A DNA stretch of 64,000 nt from an uncultured Clostridia bacterium (GTDB taxonomy: Bacteria; Bacillota; Clostridia; Lachnospirales; Lachnospiraceae). This document shows positions 43,702-51,016 of the stretch, piece by piece. Position 1 is the stretch's first letter; each line of letters begins with the position of its first letter. Below the pieces are notes generated by a model that did no database searches, was not told where the DNA came from, and worked only from the letters and a program-made list of their open reading frames with translations. The stretch lies in the NCBI GenBank assembly GCA_937895705.1, contig CALBKM010000042.1, forward strand, positions 71,050-135,049. Reading direction: 5' to 3'. A program made the position numbers and the translations under genes.

Positions 43702-43992
43702 CAGCCTTTTTCTGTGCCTACATGAGTAACATAGAACTGCCGATCCGAAGGAGGTGTTTCGAACTTTGAGCAGGATATTAGACTTTCTTATTACTCCGAA
43801 AGCTGTTAGCAACGCCCGGACACGAGGTCCGGGCGAACCCGCCATAAGGCATGGATGCCGCATCAGGGCGGTTGCGTCACTCTACAATACATATCCTCGA
43901 AGTAATTAGAAAGACTTATATCCGTATCACGAGAGAAAAACCTCCTTCGGACCGGCAGTTCTATCCGTATTCCATAGGCACAGAAAAGGCTG
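43702..43992. ncRNA. Structured repeat element, copy A (candidate ncRNA)
   Basis: The 439-base gap 43582-44020 is mostly this ~290-base branched palindrome. Outer stem 1: 43702-43720 with 43975-43992 (CTGTGCCTA / TAGGCACAG). Outer stem 2: a 25-bp nearly perfect helix 43731-43755 with 43940-43964. Inner stem: 43773-43799 with 43895-43922, with regularly placed mismatches. At the core are two hairpins: CGCCCGGAC-loop-GTCCGGGCG (43813-43835) and CCGCC...GGCGG (43839-43871) enclosing GGCATGGATGCC. The core recurs at 57568-57762. There is no open reading frame of note. Strand unknown. Confidence 0.7.
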
Positions 43993-44014
43993 CCACAGTT
44001 ACCTGCGACAGCCC
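43988..44014 (-). terminator. Terminator of the CxxC zinc-finger gene
   Basis: On the minus strand GGGCTG...CAGCC with internal CGCAG/CTGTG pairing is followed by TTTTCTG. It overlaps the edge of the structured element, and its 18 bases 43988-44005 repeat those at 39847-39864. Confidence 0.6.
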
Positions 44015-44020
44015 TTCTCA

Positions 44021-44245
44021 CTAGTCTCTACTTAATTTCGCCGGGTAGTTCGGCAGCTTTCCGTCCACCGCAAAGATATCGTCATCGGTCAACTCGCCTT
44101 TTCCCAAACATATAATACATTTTGTTTCTCCGTGTCCGCCACAAAATCCGCACAACTTATTCTTGTTGATCGGATTAATTTTATCCCCGAAGCAAACCAC
44201 ACATACGGAGATTCCCTTTCCCTCACACTGCGGGCATTTTTTCAT
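44021..44245 (-). CDS. Small zinc-finger-like protein with DnaJ-type CxxC repeats
   Basis: 74 residues. Four CxxC pairs, CPQCEGKG, CVVCFGD, CGFCGGHG and CIICLGKG, match the pattern of the DnaJ cysteine-rich domain, which binds two zinc ions. There is no J domain or other module. It follows the Hsp33 gene by 80 bases on the same strand, so a role in redox or folding control is possible. GAAAGGCAGG is an adequate ribosome site. Confidence 0.75.
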   Translation of the reverse strand: MKKCPQCEGKGISVCVVCFGDKINPINKNKLCGFCGGHGETKCIICLGKGELTDDDIFAVDGKLPNYPAKLSRD

Positions 44246-44325
44246 TCTATTTCCTGCCTTTCTATACTTCGATTCTACCTTGTTTTCTTAGGTACTCACA
44301 ACATCTTCTCTTTTGTTTCTTTCTG

Positions 44326-45213
44326 TTATCTACAATTTTGTAACAGTTCTTTTAACTCATCCACAGAAAATGTATAGTTCCTATCGCAGAAGTGACAGTT
44401 CATCGTAATCGGCTCACCGTCTTCTATCATGGCATTCAATTCCTTTGCACCAAGACTGATTAAGGCCTTTTCCACACGGGCCTTGGAACAGTTGCAATAA
44501 TAAGAAGTCGGAATCTTATCCAGAAGCTTTAAGTCAAAGCCCGCAAAGATGTACTCCAAAATCTCCTCCGGGGTCATTCCTTCCTCTAAAAGACCGGACA
44601 CCGAGGTAACCTCCGTCAGCTTCTGCTCCAGATGGGAAATCACTTCCTCCGTCGCATCCGGCATCAGCTGAATAATGAAACCACCCGCCTGTGCCACCGT
44701 ATTATCGCGATTCATAAGCACGCCAAGAGCTACGGACGACGGAGTCTGCTCGGATGTCGCAAAATATACAGTTAAATCCTCTGCTATCTCACCGGAAATC
44801 AACTCGGTTTCTCCGACATACGGCTCCTTTAACCCTAAATCTTTAATGACACGAAGCATACCCATACCGACCGCACCGCCGACATCCAACTTACCTTCCT
44901 TACTTGCCGGAAGCATAACCTCCGGATTCTGCACAAATCCCTTCACGCGGGACATAGAATCTGCGGTGACGGTCATGGAACCGATGGGACCGTCCCCCAT
45001 AATCTGCACGGTCAGTACGTCACTCATGCCCTTCATCATACTGCCCATCATAGCCGCTCCCGTAAGGAGACGTCCTAAGGCCGCCGTTGCCACCGGACTG
45101 GTCCCGTGGATTTTTCTTGCCTTTTCTGCCAAATCTCTCGTGGTTGCCGCAAACGCACGAATCTGTCCGTCCGCCGCGCTTGCTCTTACAATGTAATCCT
45201 GATAACTGCTCAT
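44326..45213 (-). CDS. hslO: Hsp33 redox-regulated chaperone
   Basis: 295 residues. Redox-controlled holdase that protects proteins during oxidative stress. N-terminal IVRASAADGQIRAFAATTRDLAEKA and GRLLTGAAMMGSMMKG are typical, and the C-terminal zinc site is complete with CNC (YYCNCSKARV, about 237) and CHFC (NCHFCDRNYTF, about 270). Start fixed by GAGAGGATTTGT. The companion CxxC-rich small protein lies directly downstream. Confidence 0.95.
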   Translation of the reverse strand: MSSYQDYIVRASAADGQIRAFAATTRDLAEKARKIHGTSPVATAALGRLLTGAAMMGSMMKGMSDVLTVQIMGDGPIGSMTVTADSMSRVKGFVQNPEVMLPASKEGKLDVGGAVGMGMLRVIKDLGLKEPYVGETELISGEIAEDLTVYFATSEQTPSSVALGVLMNRDNTVAQAGGFIIQLMPDATEEVISHLEQKLTEVTSVSGLLEEGMTPEEILEYIFAGFDLKLLDKIPTSYYCNCSKARVEKALISLGAKELNAMIEDGEPITMNCHFCDRNYTFSVDELKELLQNCR

Positions 45214-45296
45214 ACAAATCCTCTCTTACTCTATCTCTTTCTCTCATCCGTTGCACAAGGGACACCGGTCTGAAAACGCACCTACATCCTCTGCCC

Positions 45297-45800
45297 TTAA
45301 GACAGGTTCTTCCCGGAAAATCCGAACGGCATCAGTTCCTCCAACGTATAAATCATATAATCATCCTCGGACCGCGCCAAAATAATCAAAAAGGTCTTCG
45401 GGTCGCAAAACTCCGTCATCACCTGTCGGCATACACCGCAAGGCGCACAGAAATCTTCTAAATCCTCACCCTTGCCGCCTACAATGGCAATGGCAAGAAA
45501 GTCCTTTTTTCCTTCACTGACCGCCTTAAAAAACGCAGTACGCTCCGCACAATTGGTAGGCGTATAAGCTGCATTTTCGATATTACAGCCACCGATGATT
45601 TCGTGACTGTCTGTCAAAAGCGCCGCACCCACTTTAAAGCCCGAATACGGAGCATAGGCCTTCTCCCGATAATCACAAGCCACACGGATCAGCTTTCTGC
45701 ATACCGCATCACTCATAGCATCCGGCAGTTTCTTTCCCATATCCTTCACTGCAGGCACTTTCTTTTCATAGGTTTGTAACTGTGTATTACTCTCTCCCAT
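45297..45800 (-). CDS. cdd: Cytidine deaminase
   Basis: 167 residues, about 30 longer than typical tetrameric cytidine deaminases because of an N-terminal extension (MGESNTQLQTYEKKVPAVKD...). Zinc site NCAERTAFF (Cys, catalytic Glu) and PCGVCRQ (two Cys) is intact; YAPYSGFKVGAALL and GCNIENAAYTPT bind the nucleoside. AAAGGAC supports the first ATG, but internal starts at residue 21 or 29 would give the standard length. Third gene of the deoD-deoC-cdd salvage group. Confidence 0.93.
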   Translation of the reverse strand: MGESNTQLQTYEKKVPAVKDMGKKLPDAMSDAVCRKLIRVACDYREKAYAPYSGFKVGAALLTDSHEIIGGCNIENAAYTPTNCAERTAFFKAVSEGKKDFLAIAIVGGKGEDLEDFCAPCGVCRQVMTEFCDPKTFLIILARSEDDYMIYTLEELMPFGFSGKNLS

Positions 45801-45902
45801 ACATACACCGTCCTTTCTATGCTACCCTGTTTCATACCATAAACTTAAAAATTAAATTTACATTTAATTTTTATTCTCCTCTTAAACACAGGCTTTACCG
45901 CT

Positions 45903-46574
45903 TTAATATCCTTCTTTTACCGCTTCACCGTTTGCTTTTAAAATCTTTACAATACGGCTGGTACCGAGACGAGTCGCTCCCAGGGCTACAAACTTCTCCG
46001 CATCCTCCAATGAAGAAATGCCGCCGGCTGCCTTCATCTGTACGCCTTCTCCGATATGCTTGGCAAACAGTTCAATATCCGCAAACGTTGCACCCGCCGT
46101 AGAAAATCCGGTGGAAGTCTTAATAAACTCCGCTCCGGCTTCGGTCACCACACGACACATCTCGATCTTTTCTTCCTCTTTCAAAAGGCAGGTCTCGATA
46201 ATCACCTTAAGAAGTTTACCTCCGCAAGCCTCCTTCACTGCCTTAATCTCTTCCAAAAGGCCGGCAAAGTTTCCTTCCTTTACCATGCCGATATTAATCA
46301 CCATATCGATTTCATCCGCACCGTTTGCCACCGCATCTTTGGTCTCGAACACCTTTACCGCAGTGGTATTGTAGCCATTCGGAAAGCCGATCACCGTACA
46401 TACCGACAGCTTGTCTCCCAAATATTCCTTGGCACGCTTTACAAAAGACGGCGGAATACATACCGACGCAGTTCCGTACGCCACTCCGTCATCACAAATC
46501 TGCTTTATCTCCTCCCAAGTCGCTGTCTGGGTGAGCAAGGTATGGTCCACATACTTTACAACATTCTTATCCAT
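45903..46574 (-). CDS. deoC: Deoxyribose-phosphate aldolase
   Basis: 223 residues. It cleaves 2-deoxyribose 5-phosphate into acetaldehyde and glyceraldehyde 3-phosphate, completing deoxynucleoside catabolism. VDHTLLTQTATWEEI, VCTVIGFPNG, the KVIIET strand and the Schiff-base lysine in FIKTSTGFSTAGAT (about 152) are diagnostic. AAAGGAGA precedes the start, 11 bases after the deoD stop. Confidence 0.96.
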   Translation of the reverse strand: MDKNVVKYVDHTLLTQTATWEEIKQICDDGVAYGTASVCIPPSFVKRAKEYLGDKLSVCTVIGFPNGYNTTAVKVFETKDAVANGADEIDMVINIGMVKEGNFAGLLEEIKAVKEACGGKLLKVIIETCLLKEEEKIEMCRVVTEAGAEFIKTSTGFSTAGATFADIELFAKHIGEGVQMKAAGGISSLEDAEKFVALGATRLGTSRIVKILKANGEAVKEGY

Positions 46575-46585
46575 AAAAATCTCCT

Positions 46586-47296
46586 TTACGCCAATTCCAA
46601 TGCCACCTGCATCATCTCATGGAAGCTGTTTTGTCTGTCCTCGGAGGAAAGTGCCTCTCCGGTATATAAATGATCGGAAATGGTCAGCATGCAAAGTGCC
46701 TGCTTTCCGGCATAAGCCGCATTGAGATACAACGCCGCAGCCTCCATCTCCACACAAAGGATACCCATCTTCTTCCAACGGTCGTTAAAAGTCGGATCCG
46801 CATTATAGAAGACATCGGAGGATAAAATATTACCCACCGCTACCGACACCTTCATACCTTCCGCCACTTCAACCGCACGCCGAAGCAGATCATAATCCGC
46901 AATCGGCGCGATGGTACCAGGCAAATTGTACTGGTCCGCGTAATTGCTGTTGGTGGACGCTCCCATGCCGATAACAAGGTCGCGAAGCTTTACCTTATCG
47001 GAAATTCCTCCCGCGGAACCGATACGAATAATCCTGTCCACATCATAAAAATGGTATAATTCATAAGAGTAAATCCCGATGGACGGCATCCCCATACCGC
47101 TTCCCATCACAGATACTCTCTTTCCTTTATAGGTTCCGGTATAGCCGAACATATTACGAACCGTATTAAAGCAGGTTACATCCTCCAAATAGGTGTCTGC
47201 GATAAACTTTGCCCGAAGCGGGTCTCCCGGTAATAAAACTGTCTTTGCGATTTCGCCTTCTTTTGCCGCATTATGCGCGGTTGGAATTGCTGCCAT
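46586..47296 (-). CDS. deoD: Purine-nucleoside phosphorylase, DeoD type
   Basis: 236 residues. It phosphorolyses purine (deoxy)nucleosides to base and (deoxy)ribose 1-phosphate. PTAHNAAKEGEIAKTVLLPGDPLRAKFIA, NTVRNMFGYTGTYKG, RIGSAGGISDKVKLRD and VEMEAAALYLNAA are hallmarks of the hexameric bacterial type. AAAGGAG fixes ATG 47296 rather than an upstream one. It heads the salvage operon with a consensus-like promoter at 47341-47369. Confidence 0.96.
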   Translation of the reverse strand: MAAIPTAHNAAKEGEIAKTVLLPGDPLRAKFIADTYLEDVTCFNTVRNMFGYTGTYKGKRVSVMGSGMGMPSIGIYSYELYHFYDVDRIIRIGSAGGISDKVKLRDLVIGMGASTNSNYADQYNLPGTIAPIADYDLLRRAVEVAEGMKVSVAVGNILSSDVFYNADPTFNDRWKKMGILCVEMEAAALYLNAAYAGKQALCMLTISDHLYTGEALSSEDRQNSFHEMMQVALELA

Positions 47297-47340
47297 AGTG
47301 TACTCCTTTCCTGTCACGTTCCTAATTTTTCGATATAATC

Positions 47341-47369
47341 AGTATATACGGATTTTAATATAAAGTCAA
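47341..47369 (-). promoter_or_regulatory. Promoter of the deoD-deoC-cdd operon
   Basis: TTGACT (47364-47369) and TATACT (47341-47346) with a 17-base spacer. Confidence 0.8.
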
Positions 47370-47409
47370 TTCTCCGCATAAAACTCCTGCCTATCTTTCT
47401 TACAAATAC

Positions 47410-47438
47410 TTGTCAATTTCCCTTTCTTATGCTAAACT
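47410..47438 (+). promoter_or_regulatory. Promoter of the PH-domain gene
   Basis: TTGTCA (47410-47415) and TAAACT (47433-47438) with a 17-base spacer, 92 bases before the start codon. Confidence 0.7.
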
Positions 47439-47529
47439 AACACTGTAAGAATAGCATTTGTGTTTTATGGAAGCACTGCATTAATCAGTACTTTCCCGGA
47501 TACAAAGTATACGATTAGAGGAGGGTGTT

Positions 47530-47952
47530 ATGGCAGATTCTAAATTACCGCAGACAGAACAGAACGAAATCTTATGGCGAGCGCGGAAACGTTGGACTTT
47601 TTTAGGCTTACCTTGGACCTTTACCGTTTACCGCTTAACCAAAGACCGCATGCTCATTAAACGGGGCTTCTTTACAACCACGGAAGATGAAGTCCGCTTG
47701 TATCGCATTTTGGACATTTCTTTAAAGAGAACCCTGATTCAAAAAATGTTCGGTCTCGGAACCATTCAGTGTCACTCCAGCGACAAAACGATGGGACATT
47801 TTGATATTATCAACGTAAAACATTCCTATGACGTAAAAAATCTTCTTTCCGATTTAATTGAGAAGGAACGTATGGAAAAGCGCGTTTCCAACCGTGAGTT
47901 TATCAGCGATATTGATTGTGACATGGACGATGACGGCGACATTGAAAACTAG
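47530..47952 (+). CDS. Bacterial PH-domain (DUF304/YdbS-like) protein
   Basis: 140 residues. LWRARKRWTFLGLPWTFTVYRLTKDRMLIKRGFFTTTEDEVRLYRILDISLKRTLIQKMFGLGTI is a classic bacterial PH (bPH2, DUF304) core, including the RxxDI turn. Unlike most members it has no membrane helices, so it is a soluble single-domain version; the tail is strongly acidic (DIDCDMDDDGD). Such domains may bind lipids or proteins, but their roles are mostly unknown. GAGGAGGGTG supports the start; it is monocistronic, bracketed by its own promoter and terminator. Confidence 0.85.
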   Translation: MADSKLPQTEQNEILWRARKRWTFLGLPWTFTVYRLTKDRMLIKRGFFTTTEDEVRLYRILDISLKRTLIQKMFGLGTIQCHSSDKTMGHFDIINVKHSYDVKNLLSDLIEKERMEKRVSNREFISDIDCDMDDDGDIEN

Positions 47953-47967
47953 ACTTTGAACCATTTA

Positions 47968-47997
47968 AAACGCACCTGTTTACTCACAGGTGCGTTT
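47968..47997. terminator. Bidirectional terminator
   Basis: A perfect 12-bp stem AAACGCACCTGT / ACAGGTGCGTTT with a 6-base loop between the convergent PH-domain and CorC-type genes. Confidence 0.88.
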
Positions 47998-48014
47998 ATT
48001 AATTCTTGATTTAA

Positions 48015-49376
48015 TTATTGTTCTTCATCCTCGGTTAACGGTTCCGGTGTCTTTGACACCGTCACAACATCGATCTGCTTTCCTTTTACCTTACAGATTT
48101 CGAAGCAATATCCGTACTCCGTAATAATCGGATATTCCGTATCCTCTTCCGAAGGAAGTCTTCCTAATCTTGAAATCACAAAACCGTTTACCGTATCGGC
48201 ATCTTCTTCCGCAAAGTCCACATCAAGCACATCACCCAGTTCTTCCAGCATGGTAAAACCCCGTACCAGCCAGTTTCCGTCGCCTTGCGGAATAATTTCC
48301 TGCTCCTCGTCATCATATTCATCCTGAATATCTCCGACAATTTCCTCCAGCATGTCCTCCATGGCTACGATTCCCGCAGTCTGGCCGTATTCATCGATTA
48401 CCACCGCCATATGGATTTTCTTTTCCTGCATATCGTTTAACAACACATCGATATTCCGGGTTTCCGGTACAAAGTACGGTTCTCTGGCAATCTCGGACAG
48501 CGGGGTATTTCTTAACACCTCTTCGTTGTTTCGATTCTCCATGAAATAAAGCATCAAGTCCTTTAAATGCAAAATACCGGTAATGTTGTCCAAATTCTCT
48601 CCGTATATCGGGAAACGGGAATAATTCGCTTTTAACCCGAACTCCAACGCTTCCTCCACGCTCACCTCATCCTTGATACCGATAATCCTTTTCTTGCGGG
48701 TCATAACATCCCGTGCCGCCTTGGCATCGAAATCCATGACATTGGTAATCATCTCTGCCTCTTCTTCATCCAAAAGTCCCTGCTCCTGACCCTCCGTTAC
48801 AATCGAAATAATTTCTTCCTCTGTTACGTTTTCCGCAATATCTCCCGGATGCACACCAAACATTGCCGCAATTCCCTTTGCCGCCCGTTCTGCCAAAAAC
48901 GCAAGCGGTGCGAATACACTCATAAAGAAACGCACAAAACCGGAAATCCGGAACACGAAACGATCCGCATACTTGTACGCCAGTTTTTTCGGCACCTTAA
49001 TGGTCAACAATTCCACCAGCAAAACTCCGGCCACCGTAATAACACCAACCGCAATCCAAAGCAACATCTGACGCAACTTATATTCCGACAAAACTTCCGC
49101 CAGACGTGGAATCATTTCACATTGTAACAACACAGCATATGTAATGCCGCAAAGAAACACCGTCACGGTACGAAGTAAGTCCAGTACCGTGGTACAACGC
49201 TTTTTGCGGTCATAAATATAAGCGACTCTTTTGGCCCGCTTTCGACCTTCGGCTACACTTTTTTTTACTACAGCGCTGAGCGGCTGGTCAAATGCGGTCT
49301 CCGCCGCCGATGCCAAACCGTTCACAATCAGAAGTCCCAGAATAATTCCTATACCAAGTATGGGATACTCTTGCAT
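48015..49376 (-). CDS. Hemolysin-III-unrelated HlyC/CorC family protein (CNNM/DUF21-CBS-CorC)
   Basis: 453 residues. An N-terminal DUF21 membrane domain (about 1-185, several helices), a CBS pair (about 215-335; VMTRKKRIIGIKDEVSVEEAL and MAVVIDEYGQTAGIVAMEDMLEEIVGDIQDEYD) and a C-terminal CorC/HlyC transporter-associated domain (about 355-440). Related proteins export or regulate Mg2+ or other ions; the specific ion is not readable. It follows mazF by 28 bases and likely ends the rex-acpS/nnr-alr-mazF transcript. Confidence 0.9.
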   Translation of the reverse strand: MQEYPILGIGIILGLLIVNGLASAAETAFDQPLSAVVKKSVAEGRKRAKRVAYIYDRKKRCTTVLDLLRTVTVFLCGITYAVLLQCEMIPRLAEVLSEYKLRQMLLWIAVGVITVAGVLLVELLTIKVPKKLAYKYADRFVFRISGFVRFFMSVFAPLAFLAERAAKGIAAMFGVHPGDIAENVTEEEIISIVTEGQEQGLLDEEEAEMITNVMDFDAKAARDVMTRKKRIIGIKDEVSVEEALEFGLKANYSRFPIYGENLDNITGILHLKDLMLYFMENRNNEEVLRNTPLSEIAREPYFVPETRNIDVLLNDMQEKKIHMAVVIDEYGQTAGIVAMEDMLEEIVGDIQDEYDDEEQEIIPQGDGNWLVRGFTMLEELGDVLDVDFAEEDADTVNGFVISRLGRLPSEEDTEYPIITEYGYCFEICKVKGKQIDVVTVSKTPEPLTEDEEQ

Positions 49377-49404
49377 GGATTTTAAATCCCCTTTCTCTCT
49401 TTTG

Positions 49405-49752
49405 TTATGTATCTAATGCAAGGCTGACACAAAGCGCCTTGTTGATACGTTCCAACACGTCCCGATCCAAATGACAAACCTTTTCTTTCAACCTTACCTT
49501 ATCGATGGTCCTTACCTGCTCCAACAAAATCACCGAATCCCGCATAATATCGTACTTATTCGCATTGATTTCCACATGAGTCGGTAGCTTCGCTTTGTTC
49601 ATTTTCGAAGTTATCGCTGCGCAAATGACCGTCGGGCTGTGCTTGTTTCCGATATCATTTTGAATAATCAGTACCGGTCTTATACCACCCTGTTCCGACC
49701 CCACCACCGGTCGCAGGTCCGCATAAAAAATATCTCCACGTCGAATTACCAT
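49405..49752 (-). CDS. MazF/EndoA-type endoribonuclease toxin
   Basis: 115 residues. RRGDIFYADLRPVVGSEQGGIRPVLIIQND and SPTVICAAITSK are the PemK/MazF core with the catalytic arginine and threonine region; MRDSVILLEQVRTIDK is the conserved dimer segment. It cleaves mRNA in the cytoplasm. In Firmicutes it usually follows alr and a small antitoxin gene. Here only 85 bases separate it from alr, too few for an antitoxin, so none is adjacent. GGAGTGTGAGAAT precedes the ATG. Confidence 0.92.
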   Translation of the reverse strand: MVIRRGDIFYADLRPVVGSEQGGIRPVLIIQNDIGNKHSPTVICAAITSKMNKAKLPTHVEINANKYDIMRDSVILLEQVRTIDKVRLKEKVCHLDRDVLERINKALCVSLALDT

Positions 49753-49837
49753 ATTCTCACACTCCGCTTTACTCTATAGCAACAGTATTCCCCCAAAAAA
49801 ACATCTTATACCGATACTGTATGCTATATTGTATGCG

Positions 49838-51016
49838 TTATACGAAATGGCGTGCTCCGACAGCTTCTCCCTTTTTATAATACACACGCGGAATACGCTT
49901 TCCCACATTACAAACCATCTCGTAATGGAAGGAATGGGACAGGGCACCGATCTCTTCCGCAGAAATCACTTCCGCTTCTTCTCTTCCCATCAAAGTTACC
50001 GTATCTCCCCGTTTTACTTCCGGCACATCCGTTACGTCAATCATTAACTGGTCCATACATACCCGGCCCACAATCGGCGCACTCTTTCCGTGTACCAATA
50101 CTCTGCCGCAATTGGACAACGCTCTCGGATAGCCGTCTCCATACCCCACCGGTACGGTAGCAATCCGCTTCGGTGCCGGAGTTACATAAGTTGCGTTATA
50201 ACCGATGGCTGTCCCGGCCGGGACAGTTTTTACGAACGCCACATGGGATTTTATCTCCATGGCCGGCTGTAAAACCATATCCGCCGGCATTACCTCATCG
50301 GAAGGATACATTCCGTACAGACTGATGCCCAGACGAACCATATCCAGTTGATATTCCGGAAGACTTAAGATTGCCGCACTGTTCTCCGCATGACGCAGAA
50401 GTCCCGTAACGCCAAGCTTCTCCATTGTATCAATAAATGCCAAAAATTTAATAAACTGCAATTTCGTGGCCGCCTTGTCCGTCTCGTCGGCTCTGGCAAA
50501 ATGCGTATAAATACCGGTTGCTTTAATATTCGGCAAACTTACAGCCTCCGCCACCTGTGTTGCAAAACTTGCATCTGCCGGAAATCCGATACGTCCCATA
50601 CCGGTATCCACCTTAATATGGACCTCGGCGGTAAGCCCGATTCGGTTTGCCGCTTCACTGATTTCTTCCGCCGACTCCCGGTCGCAAAGCGTCAGAGTAA
50701 TCCGGTTTCTGATTGCCTCGGTCAACTGCAACGGTGCCGTATAACCCAGAGTCAGAATCGGTTTCTCCACACCTGCCTTTCTCAGTTCCAGTGCCTCTTC
50801 GATATTGGACACCGCGAACCAATCCGCTGTCTCATACACCGTCTCTGCCACCGGAATCGCCCCATGACCGTATCCGTCCGCCTTTATGACTGCAGCCAGT
50901 CTTACGCCCGGATTTAAATGCTTCTTTATTTCTTCCGCATTACGGGCAATGGCATCCAGATTAATGTCTGCCTTTACCCTGTAATATTCTTTAACTTCTT
51001 GAAGTTCATACCCCAT
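49838..51016 (-). CDS. alr: Alanine racemase
   Basis: 392 residues. PLP enzyme making D-alanine for peptidoglycan. VRLAAVIKADGYGHGAIPVA (PLP lysine in the KADGYGHG motif, about 43), VHIKVDTGMGRIGF and SLYGMYPSD are diagnostic, and CMDQLMIDVTDVP marks the C-terminal domain. The start at 51016 (MGYELQEV) overlaps the stop of the preceding fusion gene by 11 bases; longer in-frame starts lie entirely inside that gene. D-alanine made here could also feed the Dlt-like operon at 32740-37044. Confidence 0.95.
   Translation of the reverse strand: MGYELQEVKEYYRVKADINLDAIARNAEEIKKHLNPGVRLAAVIKADGYGHGAIPVAETVYETADWFAVSNIEEALELRKAGVEKPILTLGYTAPLQLTEAIRNRITLTLCDRESAEEISEAANRIGLTAEVHIKVDTGMGRIGFPADASFATQVAEAVSLPNIKATGIYTHFARADETDKAATKLQFIKFLAFIDTMEKLGVTGLLRHAENSAAILSLPEYQLDMVRLGISLYGMYPSDEVMPADMVLQPAMEIKSHVAFVKTVPAGTAIGYNATYVTPAPKRIATVPVGYGDGYPRALSNCGRVLVHGKSAPIVGRVCMDQLMIDVTDVPEVKRGDTVTLMGREEAEVISAEEIGALSHSFHYEMVCNVGKRIPRVYYKKGEAVGARHFV

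Noticed and set aside
43702..43992. Interpretation of copy A as an insertion sequence with long terminal repeats
   Set aside because: No transposase frame is present, and the outer repeats are not shared with copy B, which an IS or simple MITE family would require.
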